Source of the DNA: Maricaulis sp034670125
GTDB lineage: Bacteria > Pseudomonadota > Alphaproteobacteria > Caulobacterales > Maricaulaceae
DNA: 64,000 nt
Reading direction: 5' to 3'
NCBI RefSeq assembly: GCF_034670125.1
Contig: NZ_JAXMOC010000002.1
Location: 310,001-374,000, forward strand
Position numbers and translations under genes: made by a program. Below the pieces are notes generated by a model that saw nothing but the letters and a program-made list of their open reading frames with translations, was not told the DNA's origin and ran no database searches. Below, piece after piece: positions 1 through 8,137 of this stretch. Each line of letters starts with the position of its first letter. The stretch's first letter is position 1.

Positions 1-1150
1 CCACGGTATCCGTGTCCAGCGGACGCAAGGTACGCAGATCGATCACCTCGGCGTCGATGCCCTCGCCGGCCAGGATCTCAGCGGCCTCAAGCGCGTAACC
101 CACCATGCGGGAATGCGCGGTGATCGTCACGTCAGAACCCGTGCGGCGGATTTTGGCCTTGCCGATCGGCAGGACCCAGTCTTCCACGTCCGGCACGTCA
201 AAGCTCTCGCCATAGATCAGCTCGTGCTCGAGGAAGACGACCGGGTTGGGATCGCGAATGGCGGCCTTCATCAGGCCCTTGGCGTCGGCAGCGTCATAGG
301 GCGCGACGACTTTCAGGCCCGGCACATTGGCGTACCAGGAGGAATAGTCGTGGCTGTGCTGGGCACCGACGCGGCTGGCCGCGCCATTGGGACCGCGGAA
401 AACGATCGGGCAACCCATCTGGCCGCCTGACATGTAGAGCGTCTTGGCGGCGGAGTTGATGATGTGGTCGATGGCCTGCATGGCGAAGTTGAAGGTCATG
501 AATTCGACGACCGGCTTCAGGCCGTTGAACGCCGCGCCGACACCGAGGCCGGCAAAGCCGTGCTCGGTGATCGGCGTGTCGACCACGCGGCGCGGACCAA
601 ACTCGTCCAGAAGGCCGCGCGTGACCTTGTAGGCCCCCTGGTATTCGGCGACTTCCTCACCCATCACGAAGACGGTGTCGTCGCGGCGCATCTCCTCGGC
701 CATCGCATCGCGCAGGGCGTCGCGGACCGTGGTGGAGATCATCTTGGTGCCCTCGGGAATGTCCGGGTCGGAGGCGTCGGGCCGGCTGTATTCGATGACT
801 TCGACAGAGCCGTCAGACGCCGGCGCCTCATCAGCATCCTCGTCCGACGCGCTCTCGGTTGGCGCTTCAGTCTTGGCTTTGGGCGCCTCGACCGCGCTGG
901 CATCCTCGCCATCCTCGGCCAGGATGGCGATCGGCGCATTGACCTTCACATTCTCGGTGCCTTCGGCGACCAGGAGCTTGGCGACCACGCCCTCCTCGAC
1001 CGCTTCGACTTCCATCGTCGCCTTGTCGGTCTCGATCTCAGCAATCACGTCACCGCTCTCGACGGTGTCGCCTTCCTTGATGTTCCACTTGGCGAGCGTG
1101 CCCTCTTCCATTGTCGGAGAAAGGGCCGGCATAAGGATTTCAATCGACAT
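1..1150 (-). CDS. pdhB: Pyruvate dehydrogenase E1 component subunit beta, lipoyl-domain type (3' end outside window)
   Basis: Beta subunit of the E1 component of pyruvate dehydrogenase, which works with PdhA in the thiamine-diphosphate-dependent decarboxylation of pyruvate to feed acetyl-CoA into the TCA cycle. The first 383 codons are visible; the C-terminus runs off the left edge. Residues 1-77 form a biotinyl/lipoyl domain with the lipoyl-lysine motif ETDKA (Lys43), followed by an Ala/Glu/Asp-rich linker (about 80-125) and then the transketolase-like pyrimidine-binding domain (EEVAEYQGAYKVTRGL, TPITEHGFAG). An N-terminal lipoyl domain on E1-beta is a known feature of alphaproteobacterial PDH. 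The ATG at 1150 gives exactly the lipoyl-domain start. It is the last visible gene of the series pdhA, VOC, NTF2-like, pdhB. Confidence 0.95.
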   Translation of the reverse strand, partial: MSIEILMPALSPTMEEGTLAKWNIKEGDTVESGDVIAEIETDKATMEVEAVEEGVVAKLLVAEGTENVKVNAPIAILAEDGEDASAVEAPKAKTEAPTESASDEDADEAPASDGSVEVIEYSRPDASDPDIPEGTKMISTTVRDALRDAMAEEMRRDDTVFVMGEEVAEYQGAYKVTRGLLDEFGPRRVVDTPITEHGFAGLGVGAAFNGLKPVVEFMTFNFAMQAIDHIINSAAKTLYMSGGQMGCPIVFRGPNGAASRVGAQHSHDYSSWYANVPGLKVVAPYDAADAKGLMKAAIRDPNPVVFLEHELIYGESFDVPDVEDWVLPIGKAKIRRTGSDVTITAHSRMVGYALEAAEILAGEGIDAEVIDLRTLRPLDTDTV

Positions 1151-1203
1151 GGCTCTACCTGTCCTGTGTCAAATCTTGTCAAGCGCCGGAGACCGGCACG
1201 GCA

Positions 1204-1614
1204 TCAACCGTTGGCGGCTTCGGGTTTGTAGCGCAGGGCGTGCTCGCGCATCTTGCCGGCAAATTCCATCAGCGTGTTCATCGGGCGGATCAGCACTTCG
1301 ATACGGACCATCTGGCCGGCATCATTGAGGGTGATCTTGTCGATGCCAACGAGGCCCTTGCCCTCCACCGTGCCGGTGAATTCAAGCATCAGCTCATTGC
1401 CGTCGACCCATTCCTGGCGATAGTCGAAGCCCTCGACCACCGTGATCACACCCATCAGGATGTGCAGCAGGTAATGCTTGTCGGCTGACGGCTTCCACAC
1501 CACCGGCGAATGCAGCTCGCAGCCCTCGGCAATGATCGAGGACAGGCGAACAGCATCACGCTCACGCACGGCCTGGTGCCAGTTGTCGAGGAAGTGTTTC
1601 ACTTGCGGGGTCAT
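1204..1614 (-). CDS. NTF2-like (SnoaL-fold) small protein
   Basis: A 136-residue protein with the pattern of the NTF2/SnoaL superfamily: an N-terminal helix (FLDNWHQAVRERDAVRLSSII), the typical CELHSPVVWKP strand, and a C-terminal sheet ending in IEVLIRPMNTL. Such folds are small cone-shaped barrels used as isomerases, dehydratases or binding modules; the substrate cannot be told from sequence. Its ATG overlaps the stop of the upstream VOC gene (ATGA), so the two are translationally coupled. It lies 53 bp before pdhB, which puts it inside the pyruvate dehydrogenase cluster. No signal peptide is seen, so it is probably cytoplasmic. Confidence 0.82.
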   Translation of the reverse strand: MTPQVKHFLDNWHQAVRERDAVRLSSIIAEGCELHSPVVWKPSADKHYLLHILMGVITVVEGFDYRQEWVDGNELMLEFTGTVEGKGLVGIDKITLNDAGQMVRIEVLIRPMNTLMEFAGKMREHALRYKPEAANG

Positions 1615-2000
1615 GAGCCGGCTCCCGGGTCCGCCTGGAAGAGGCCGAACACATTGTGATCCGGGTCGAGAAAATAGGCCTGCCAGCCCTCACCCGGGAT
1701 TGGAAATTTTTCCATCGCCGGCACGCCGCCAGCTTCGGCGGTGTTGGCGCAGGCCGCATCGATATCATCGACCAGCGCCGTGATCACCGCACCCATCACG
1801 GCAGCGCCCGCTTGCGGGCCATCGCCATGACGTTTGATCAGGCGACCGGACGGCATCCCGTCGGCGGTCACGATTTGCCAGTAACGCACCTCACCGAAGG
1901 ACATCGGTTTGAACGTCCAACCCAGGGCCGCGGTGTAGAAGGCAACCGTAGCGTCGGGGTCGGACGCATGAATTTCGAAATTGGCGAGGCGTGCGGTCAA
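1611..2000 (-). CDS. VOC (glyoxalase/bleomycin-resistance) family protein
   Basis: A 129-residue vicinal-oxygen-chelate protein. It begins with the family pattern FEIHASDPDATVAFYTAALGWTF and ends with a second beta-alpha-beta module (GWQAYFLDPDHNVFGLFQADPG). His11 and the late acidic and aromatic residues are in places where VOC enzymes bind metal, but the reaction is unknown. The start appears to be TTG at 2000, overlapping the pdhA stop as TTGA; no other in-frame start precedes the domain. The stop overlaps the next gene (ATGA). This tight coupling ties it to pdhA expression. Confidence 0.85.
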   Translation of the reverse strand: MTARLANFEIHASDPDATVAFYTAALGWTFKPMSFGEVRYWQIVTADGMPSGRLIKRHGDGPQAGAAVMGAVITALVDDIDAACANTAEAGGVPAMEKFPIPGEGWQAYFLDPDHNVFGLFQADPGAGS

Positions 2001-3043
2001 GACCCGACCTCCACCAGCACGTCAGTATAAAGCTCCGACGGATCCGGCTCCGGGCTGTCCTTGGCGAACTGGGCGGCCTCGTTGACGATGGCTTTCACGT
2101 CCTTGTCGAGCGCCTTGAGCTCGTCTTCGGTTGCATGACCGCCTTCGACCAGGCGCTTCTTGATCAGGTCGATCGGGTCGTGGTGCGAGCGGATGTCGTC
2201 GACTTCCTCGCGGGTGCGGTATTTGGCCGGATCGGACATGGAGTGACCGCGATAGCGGTAGGTCTTCATTTCCAGAATGTAGGGGCCACTACCACCACGG
2301 GCGTGCTTGACGGCTTTTTCGGCGGCGCGCTTGACCGCCTCGACATCCATGCCGTCGACTTCCTCGCCGGGAATGCCGAAGGAGATGCCGCGCTTGTGCA
2401 GCGCCGTTTCCGAGGAGGCGCGCTTGACCGAGGTACCCATGGCGTACTGGTTGTTCTCGATCACATAGATGACCGGCAGGTTCCACAGCTTCGCCATGTT
2501 GAAGCTCTCATAGACCTGGCCCTGATTGGCCGCGCCGTCGCCGAAATAGGCCACCGAGAGCTTGCCGTTATTCTTGTACCAATCGGCGAAACCCAAACCC
2601 GTGCCCAGCGCCACCTGCGCGCCGACAATGCCGTGACCGCCGTAAAAATTCTTCTCACGGGAAAACATGTGCATCGAGCCGCCCTTGCCGCGCGAATAGC
2701 CGCCCTCGCGGCCGGTCAGCTCGGCCATGACGCCCTTGGGGTCCATGCCGCAGGCCAGCATGTGCGCGTGGTCGCGATAACCGGTGATGACCTGGTCGCC
2801 CTCTTCCAGCGCCGCCTGGATGCCGGTGACGACCGCTTCCTGGCCGATATAGAGGTGGCAAAAGCCGGCGATCAGACCCATGCCATAGAGCTGGCCGGCC
2901 TTTTCCTCGAACCGGCGCATCATCAGCATGTCGCGATAATACTGAAGCAGCTCGTCTTTTCCGGCCGTTCCCGGTGCCACTGATTTGGTCGATTTGGCAG
3001 CCGACTTGGATGCGGCGGTCTTGCTAGTGCGCTTGCTGGTCAT
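1997..3043 (-). CDS. pdhA: Pyruvate dehydrogenase E1 component subunit alpha
   Basis: Alpha subunit of pyruvate dehydrogenase E1, 348 residues. The thiamine-diphosphate motif is clear: GDGAANQG begins at residue 168 and the closing NN is at 197-198. The loop RYRGHSMSDP (about 260-270) corresponds to the phosphorylation/active-site loop of the family, and the substrate-site GHGIVGAQV lies near residue 136. The first 27 residues are Lys/Ala/Ser-rich and not part of the fold. I chose the ATG at 3043; a longer frame to 3142 adds 33 residues without family character. It is the first gene of the pdhA-VOC-NTF2-pdhB cluster. Confidence 0.95.
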   Translation of the reverse strand: MTSKRTSKTAASKSAAKSTKSVAPGTAGKDELLQYYRDMLMMRRFEEKAGQLYGMGLIAGFCHLYIGQEAVVTGIQAALEEGDQVITGYRDHAHMLACGMDPKGVMAELTGREGGYSRGKGGSMHMFSREKNFYGGHGIVGAQVALGTGLGFADWYKNNGKLSVAYFGDGAANQGQVYESFNMAKLWNLPVIYVIENNQYAMGTSVKRASSETALHKRGISFGIPGEEVDGMDVEAVKRAAEKAVKHARGGSGPYILEMKTYRYRGHSMSDPAKYRTREEVDDIRSHHDPIDLIKKRLVEGGHATEDELKALDKDVKAIVNEAAQFAKDSPEPDPSELYTDVLVEVGS

Positions 3044-3205
3044 TAATTCGCACGCGAAATATAACCTTCGCGCTCCCATCTGACGTCCATCGCCGCATAG
3101 CAGATGACGCACTGCACGGGCAAGCACCAAGCGGTGATTCACTCAGATGGGGAAATCGGAAGGCACGGGATCGTTCGCCTCAGACCGGTCGGCTCAACGC
3201 CAGAA

Positions 3206-3583
3206 TCAGCGGCGGTCTTCGGTATCAATCTCGACGATGAATTCACGCGGATGGGCGACATTGAGAATGTCCCGGGCCCGCTCCTCGACATAGTCGAGAT
3301 CAAGGCTGTCAGAGCGCAAACGGGCCGCGGTGACCTCGAGCGATTGGCGTTCGGCGACAGCCAATGCCAGCTCGGACTCGGCTTCGCTGATCTCGGTTTC
3401 CACCACGATCCAGTTCAAAACACCCTGCTCGCCCGTCAGCGCGTGATAGCCGAAATAGGCAATCGCAACGGTCAGCAATGCTGTTGTGGAGAAGCGCTTG
3501 ATCGCGTCCAAAACCCGTACACCCTTGTTGAGACCGGCGCTTTTGCACCGTGTTCTTCTGTACGGGTGATTCAACACGATCAC
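3206..3583 (-). CDS. ftsB: Septum formation initiator family protein (FtsB/DivIC-like)
   Basis: Small bitopic divisome protein, up to 125 residues. It has a short basic cytoplasmic N-terminus, one membrane segment (about 33-50, STTALLTVAIAYFGYHAL) and a periplasmic coiled coil (about 57-95) rich in Glu and Leu, then the family-typical segment LDYVEERARDILNVAHPREFIV. In proteobacteria FtsB forms a complex with FtsL and FtsQ that activates septal peptidoglycan synthesis. Its position between eno and pdhA is what I recall from other alphaproteobacteria. The start is uncertain: GTG at 3583, GTG at 3577 or TTG at 3511 are all in frame. Four GANTC sites lie at or just upstream of the start. Confidence 0.85.
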   Translation of the reverse strand: MIVLNHPYRRTRCKSAGLNKGVRVLDAIKRFSTTALLTVAIAYFGYHALTGEQGVLNWIVVETEISEAESELALAVAERQSLEVTAARLRSDSLDLDYVEERARDILNVAHPREFIVEIDTEDRR

Positions 3584-3610
3584 ACTTTAGGAGTCGTGAA
3601 TCCGGGATTC
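3568..3610. promoter_or_regulatory. Cluster of four GANTC (CcrM) methylation sites at the ftsB start
   Basis: Four GANTC pentamers occur in 43 bases: GATTC at 3568, GAGTC at 3591, GAATC at 3598 and GATTC at 3606. GANTC is the target of the cell-cycle methylase CcrM of alphaproteobacteria, and such clusters mark promoters of some division genes in Caulobacter. At this GC content one site is expected about every 300 bases. Regulatory meaning is inferred. Confidence 0.5.
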
Positions 3611-3657
3611 AGCTCTGGGTAAGGGGTTGGGCCGGAATGGGGCTGGATAGCCCCTGT

Positions 3658-3777
3658 TTGTCATCCCTGATGGACGACCCGCAAAGGCGGGGCGAAAGTC
3701 AGGGACCTAAGTGATTGCAGGAAGTTAGGTCCCTGCCCTGCAGCCTGCATCCGCAGGCTATCCGGCGGGGATGACAA
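3658..3777. repeat. Multi-hairpin dispersed repeat, copy 1
   Basis: A 120 bp element bounded by inverted arms TTGTCATCCC and GGGATGACAA. Inside are three further inverted repeats: CCCGC/GCGGG (about 3678-3692), an 11-base perfect pair CAGGGACCTAA (3700-3710) with TTAGGTCCCTG (3725-3735), and GCCTGC/GCAGGC (about 3743-3758). It sits between the end of eno and the start of ftsB. A second copy is at 9535-9654; the flanking stems differ in sequence but keep pairing. No coding capacity is seen. Confidence 0.8.
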
Positions 3778-3798
3778 GGACGGTGAGTGCCCCGAACC

Positions 3799-5073
3799 CT
3801 AGCTGGCCAGACCCGACGGTCCGGCAAACATGCCCGTCTCACCCAGCTGGCTCTCGATTCGCAGCAGCTGGTTATACTTGGCGGTGCGGTCGGAACGGGC
3901 CAGTGAGCCAGTCTTGATCTGTCCGCAATTGGTGGCGACGGCGAGGTCGGCGATGGTGGCATCCTCGGTCTCGCCGGACCGGTGGCTCATCACGGCGCCA
4001 TAGCCCGAGCGCAGCGCCATATCGACGGCGTCCAGGGTCTCTGACAGCGTGCCAATCTGGTTGACCTTGACCAGGATCGCGTTGGCCGCCCCGGTCTCGA
4101 TCCCTTTCGCCAGGCGCTCCGGATTGGTGACGAAGAGATCATCACCGACCAGCTGGCATTTTCCGTCGAGACGCTCGGTCAGGGCGCGCCAGCCATCCCA
4201 GTCATCCTCGGCCATGCCATCCTCGATCGAAACGATCGGGTATTTATTGGCCAGCTTTTCCAGATACTTGGCAAAGCCGTCGGCGTCATGGCTCTCATCG
4301 GCACCTTCCAGAACGTACTGGCCGTCCTTGTAGAACTCCGTCGAAGCAACATCGAGCGCCAGGGCGACGTCCTCGCCCGGCTTGTAGCCGGCCGCTTCGA
4401 TGGCATCCATGATCACGTCAAGCGCCTGCTCGGCCGAGCGAAGATGCGGCGCGAACCCGCCCTCATCGCCGACATTGGTATTCAGGCCATCCGCCTTCAG
4501 ACGCGATTTGAGGGCATGAAAGACCTCGGCACCGCAACGCAGGGCTTCGGAGAAACTGGGCAGGCCGACCGGCATGATCATGAATTCCTGGAAGTCGATC
4601 GGATTGTCGGCATGGGCGCCGCCATTGATGATGTTCATCATCGGGGTCGGCAGGACGCGTGCATTCATGCCGCCGATATAGCGATAGAGCGGCAGAGCCT
4701 GAACGTCGGCAGCGGCATGAGCGGTCGCCAGCGACACGCCCAGCATGGCATTGGCGCCGAGGCGGGCCTTGTTGGCGGTGCCATCCAGCTCGATCATCGC
4801 CTCATCAATTCGGCGCTGATCCTCGGCATCCATGCCAGCGATGGCTTCGAAGATTTCGCCCTCGACCAGGTCACAGGCTTTCAACACACCCTTGCCGCCA
4901 TAGCGCTCATCGCCATCACGCATCTCGACGGCCTCGTGGGCCCCGGTCGAGGCGCCCGACGGGACAGCGGCCCGGCCGAAGGATCCGTCTTCCAGCAAGA
5001 CATCGACTTCAACCGTCGGATTGCCGCGGCTGTCGAGGATTTCGCGGGCGATGATGTCGGTGATGGCGGTCAT
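3799..5073 (-). CDS. eno: Enolase (phosphopyruvate hydratase)
   Basis: Converts 2-phosphoglycerate to phosphoenolpyruvate in glycolysis; also a partner of the RNA degradosome in some bacteria. At 424 residues it is full length. The N-terminal domain has ILDSRGNPTVEVDV and the mobile loop SGASTGAHEAVE; the barrel carries the magnesium ligands (SIEDGMAEDDW, LVGDDLFVTN), the enolase signature ILVKVNQIGTLSETLDA with the catalytic lysine, and MSHRSGETED. ATG at 5073 is preceded by a GAAGAGAG ribosome-binding stretch; the 34 extra upstream codons that are open do not match the family. Confidence 0.97.
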   Translation of the reverse strand: MTAITDIIAREILDSRGNPTVEVDVLLEDGSFGRAAVPSGASTGAHEAVEMRDGDERYGGKGVLKACDLVEGEIFEAIAGMDAEDQRRIDEAMIELDGTANKARLGANAMLGVSLATAHAAADVQALPLYRYIGGMNARVLPTPMMNIINGGAHADNPIDFQEFMIMPVGLPSFSEALRCGAEVFHALKSRLKADGLNTNVGDEGGFAPHLRSAEQALDVIMDAIEAAGYKPGEDVALALDVASTEFYKDGQYVLEGADESHDADGFAKYLEKLANKYPIVSIEDGMAEDDWDGWRALTERLDGKCQLVGDDLFVTNPERLAKGIETGAANAILVKVNQIGTLSETLDAVDMALRSGYGAVMSHRSGETEDATIADLAVATNCGQIKTGSLARSDRTAKYNQLLRIESQLGETGMFAGPSGLAS

Positions 5074-5220
5074 GGGACTCTCTTCAAGGTAAGGGCGCGT
5101 TGCGCGCTTCATAACCAAGGTTGGCCCATACGCAAGCCCGCCGGTGCGGGGAATCCGTCGTGTTACCGCGAACACCCGAAATTAGTACGGTTAACCGACG
5201 CGTTCGTGCAAAAGCCTGAC

Positions 5221-6891
5221 CTAGAACAGGCCTTCAACGTCCCCCGCCGTGTTCAACCGGATGTCCAGCGCCGCCGGCTTCCGCGGCAGCCCGGGCATGG
5301 TCATGATCGCGCCGCAGACCGCCACCACGAAACCGGCCCCCGCCGACAGGCGCACCTCGCGCACGGGCAGTTCATGGCCCTCGGGTGCCCCGGTCAGGGC
5401 CGGGTCCGCGGAGAAGGAGTACTGGGTCTTGGCCATGCACACGGGCAGGTGCCCGTAGCCGGCCTCCTGCCAGCGCTCCAGCTGCAGGCGGGCCGAGCGT
5501 TCAAAGGTCACCGATCCGGCGCGGTAAATGGATTTGGCCACGGTCTCGATCTTGTCGACCAGCGGCATGTCGTCCGGATAGAGGGGGGCGAACCGGCTCG
5601 CGCCGCCTTCCACGAGGTCGCTGACGGCTTTGGCCAGTTTTTCCGTGCCTTGACCGCCATCGGCCCAGTGCCGCGCCAGGACAGCCTTCACACCGCGTGC
5701 TTCGCAATAAGCCTGGACGGCAGCAACCTCGGCCTCGCCATCGGCGGTAAAATGGTTGATCGCGACCACCACAGGCACGCCGAATTTGGCCAGGTTCTCG
5801 ATATGGCGACCCAGATTGGCGCAACCGGCTTCGACGGCGGCAACATTCTCGCTGCCGAGCTGATCCTTGGCGACGCCGCCATTCATCTTCAGCGCCCGGA
5901 TCGTGGCGACCAGGACGGCCGCCGACGGTTCCAGACCGCCCTTGCGGCATTTGATGTCGAAGAATTTTTCGGCGCCGAGATCCGCCCCGAATCCGGCCTC
6001 GGTGACCACATAGTCGGCCAGGCGCAGCGCCGTGTCGGTGGCGACCAGCGTGTTGCAGCCATGGGCGATATTGGCGAAGGGGCCGCCATGGATAAAGGTC
6101 GGCGTGTGCTCCAGGGTCTGTACGAGATTGGGCTGGAAGGCGTCCTTCAGGAGAACCGTCATCGCTCCGGCGGCACCGATATCGCGCGCCGTGACCCGGC
6201 TGCGGTCGGCCCGTTCGGCGACGACGATATTGCCCAGTCGCTCTTCCAGATCCGCCAGATCGCGCGCCAGGCACAGGATCGCCATGACTTCCGAGGCCAC
6301 GGTGATGTCAAACCCGCCCTCGCGCGGCGTGCCATGGGCTGGCCCACCCAGCCCGGTGACCAGATTGCGCAGGGAGCGGTCATTCATGTCGAGCACGCGG
6401 CGCAGGGCAATGCGACGGCTGTCGATCTGCTGCTCATTGCCCCAATGGACGTGATTGTCGATCAGCGCGGCGAGCAGGTTGTGGGCCGAGGTGATGGCGT
6501 GGAAATCACCAGTGAAATGGAGATTGATATCCTCCATCGGCACGACCTGGGCCATGCCGCCGCCGGCCGCCCCGCCCTTCATGCCGAAGCAGGGACCCAG
6601 CGACGGCTCGCGCAGGCAGATGGCGACTTTCTTGCCGATCCGCGACAGCCCATCGCCAAGACCGACCGTGGTCGTGGTCTTGCCCTCGCCCGCCGGGGTC
6701 GGACTGATCGCGGTTACCAGGATGAGTTTGCCCCGCGGGCGGTCCTGCAGACCGGCAATGAACTCACCGGACAGTTTGGCCTTGGAGCGACCGAAGGGAA
6801 TGAGGGCATGGTCGGGAATGCCCAGCCCGGCCGCGATTTCAGCCATAGGCTTCAAGTTCGCCGCACGGGCGATTTCGATATCACTGCGCAT
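5221..6891 (-). CDS. fhs: Formate--tetrahydrofolate ligase
   Basis: ATP-dependent synthesis of 10-formyl-tetrahydrofolate from formate and THF, linking formate to one-carbon metabolism. The protein has 556 residues, normal for the family, with the P-loop PTPAGEGKTTTTVGLGDGL starting at residue 64, the glycine-rich MKGGAAGGGMAQVVPMEDINLHFTG region, and the C-terminal MTMPGLPRKPAA motif. It stands alone between eno and rpmF on the same strand, with the rpmF terminator immediately upstream, so it probably has its own promoter in 6892-6970. Confidence 0.96.
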   Translation of the reverse strand: MRSDIEIARAANLKPMAEIAAGLGIPDHALIPFGRSKAKLSGEFIAGLQDRPRGKLILVTAISPTPAGEGKTTTTVGLGDGLSRIGKKVAICLREPSLGPCFGMKGGAAGGGMAQVVPMEDINLHFTGDFHAITSAHNLLAALIDNHVHWGNEQQIDSRRIALRRVLDMNDRSLRNLVTGLGGPAHGTPREGGFDITVASEVMAILCLARDLADLEERLGNIVVAERADRSRVTARDIGAAGAMTVLLKDAFQPNLVQTLEHTPTFIHGGPFANIAHGCNTLVATDTALRLADYVVTEAGFGADLGAEKFFDIKCRKGGLEPSAAVLVATIRALKMNGGVAKDQLGSENVAAVEAGCANLGRHIENLAKFGVPVVVAINHFTADGEAEVAAVQAYCEARGVKAVLARHWADGGQGTEKLAKAVSDLVEGGASRFAPLYPDDMPLVDKIETVAKSIYRAGSVTFERSARLQLERWQEAGYGHLPVCMAKTQYSFSADPALTGAPEGHELPVREVRLSAGAGFVVAVCGAIMTMPGLPRKPAALDIRLNTAGDVEGLF

Positions 6892-6970
6892 GTCGTCCCC
6901 TGTCGATTGGTTGCCGACAGTTTGGGCATGTTGGGGCCGAGTGCAAGCGGCCGGCGCAAACGCACAAAGA

Positions 6971-7003
6971 AAAACGCGCCCGGCTATAGCCCGGCGCGTT
7001 TTC
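6971..7003 (-). terminator. Rho-independent terminator after rpmF
   Basis: Read on the minus strand, a 12-base stem (one internal C-C mismatch) of ACGCGCC/GGCGCGT type with a TATA loop is followed by TTTTCTTTG. It lies 44 bases after the rpmF stop, which is the usual distance. Confidence 0.8.
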
Positions 7004-7046
7004 GTGTCAGCTATGTTGACCGGCGGACCGGTCAGCCGGAGACGAC

Positions 7047-7229
7047 TCAGTCGTCCTTCGGCTCGAGGATCTGGCGACCGCGATACATGCCCGACTTCAG
7101 GTCGACATGATGCGGACGGCGCAGCTCGCCGCTGTCCTTGTCTTCGATATAGACCGGGCTCGACAGGGCGTCGTGGGCCCGGCGCATGCCGCGTTTGCTC
7201 GGCGTCGTTTTTCTTTTAGGGACGGCCAT
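7047..7229 (-). CDS. rpmF: 50S ribosomal protein L32
   Basis: A 60-residue basic protein beginning MAVPKRKTTPSKRGMRRAHD, the L32 signature, with the PHHVDLKSGMYRGRQIL tail seen in alphaproteobacteria. The zinc-binding cysteines of some L32 forms are absent, as usual in this class. A clear GGAGAGG ribosome-binding site precedes the ATG at 7229. It is monocistronic, with a terminator at 6971-7003. Confidence 0.96.
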   Translation of the reverse strand: MAVPKRKTTPSKRGMRRAHDALSSPVYIEDKDSGELRRPHHVDLKSGMYRGRQILEPKDD

Positions 7230-7362
7230 TGAGCCTCTCCAGCGCTATGAATCAGTGGTCGGGACAGCTTTCACCATCCGTTCGAGCCGCGCCGTATACA
7301 GGCTTAATCAACGCGGTGCAAGCATGGCGCGCGGCCTGATTCAGGCCACGCTGCCAATCGTG

Positions 7363-8016
7363 TCAGCCGCCAGCAGGATGGCTGACCGATCCGCCCATGG
7401 AACTGCGAGCATCGCGGGATGGCGGATTGCCGTGAATCCGGATCGACGCGCCCATGCTGGCCGAGCTGTCCGAAGCCTCCGTGGCGTGAGCTGACACCGA
7501 CGCGCCGGTCGACGCGTCGACGTCAACGCGGGCACAGACAAGATTGCGCCCATTCAGCGATGTGCCGGTGGAGGCATCGATTTCGAGGGACCCACAACGG
7601 CCAGACAAACGGACGGATGTTCCGGTGGATACTTCGACCTCCAGCTGGTCGGAATCAATATCCGAGACCTCGGCCCTGAGCCCGCGGCCGAAATCCAGCT
7701 CTTCAATGGCCGGCAGGGTGACCTGGACGACAACATCGAGGCTGTGCCGCCGCGAGAACCAGCCTGTGTCCTGATCGATTGCGAGCGTGCCGCGATTGAC
7801 CTCGGTCTCGATGTCGTCGAAATCGTCGGCATCACCGACCAGCTCGACCGAAAAAGTGTCCCCCTGAACCACCACCAGTTCATATCCGCCATTGGCGTCG
7901 ATCGCGGTGAAGCCGGTGAGATCGCGGATCTCGCTGTCCTGGGCAAAGCCCGGCGCAGTGAGAGCCAGTGCCGCGAGGGCGGTGCTCGCGAGGATGGTAA
8001 GGCGTTCAAAACGCAT
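7363..8016 (-). CDS. Secreted GIN-domain (DUF2807-type) protein
   Basis: A 217-residue exported protein. Residues 1-25 are a signal peptide (basic start, hydrophobic run ASTALAALALTAPGFAQ). The rest is a head-GIN type putative autotransporter adhesin domain, recognisable by FTAIDANGGYELVVVQGDTFSVELVGD and by regularly spaced beta-strand turns (VEVSTGTSV, IDASTGTSL, VDASTGASV, SASMGASI, SSMGGSV), which suggest a right-handed beta-helix. The function of the family is not firmly known; surface or periplasmic localisation is inferred. The ATG at 8016 has AAGGAGA eight bases upstream; the longer open frame to 8181 lacks a signal peptide and is rejected. It is divergent from the decarboxylase gene at 8138. 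Confidence 0.83.
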   Translation of the reverse strand: MRFERLTILASTALAALALTAPGFAQDSEIRDLTGFTAIDANGGYELVVVQGDTFSVELVGDADDFDDIETEVNRGTLAIDQDTGWFSRRHSLDVVVQVTLPAIEELDFGRGLRAEVSDIDSDQLEVEVSTGTSVRLSGRCGSLEIDASTGTSLNGRNLVCARVDVDASTGASVSAHATEASDSSASMGASIRIHGNPPSRDARSSMGGSVSHPAGG

Positions 8017-8137
8017 GGTCGTCTCCTTGATCCCGTATGATCCCTTGGCCACAGGATAGCGGCATTGTCCTCCGGATGCGTGTGACAATGGGTTTAGATG
8101 CACGGGCAATGTAAAAAAGCCGCGACCGCAACCGGGG

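Noticed and set aside
5185..5200. TTAG-TACGG-TTAA near the eno upstream region as a CtrA site
   Set aside because: The spacing is five rather than seven bases, and the first half is TTAG.
4288..7110. 940-codon plus-strand frame
   Set aside because: Antisense of eno, fhs and the rpmF region; crosses a terminator and has no ribosome-binding site or domain pattern.
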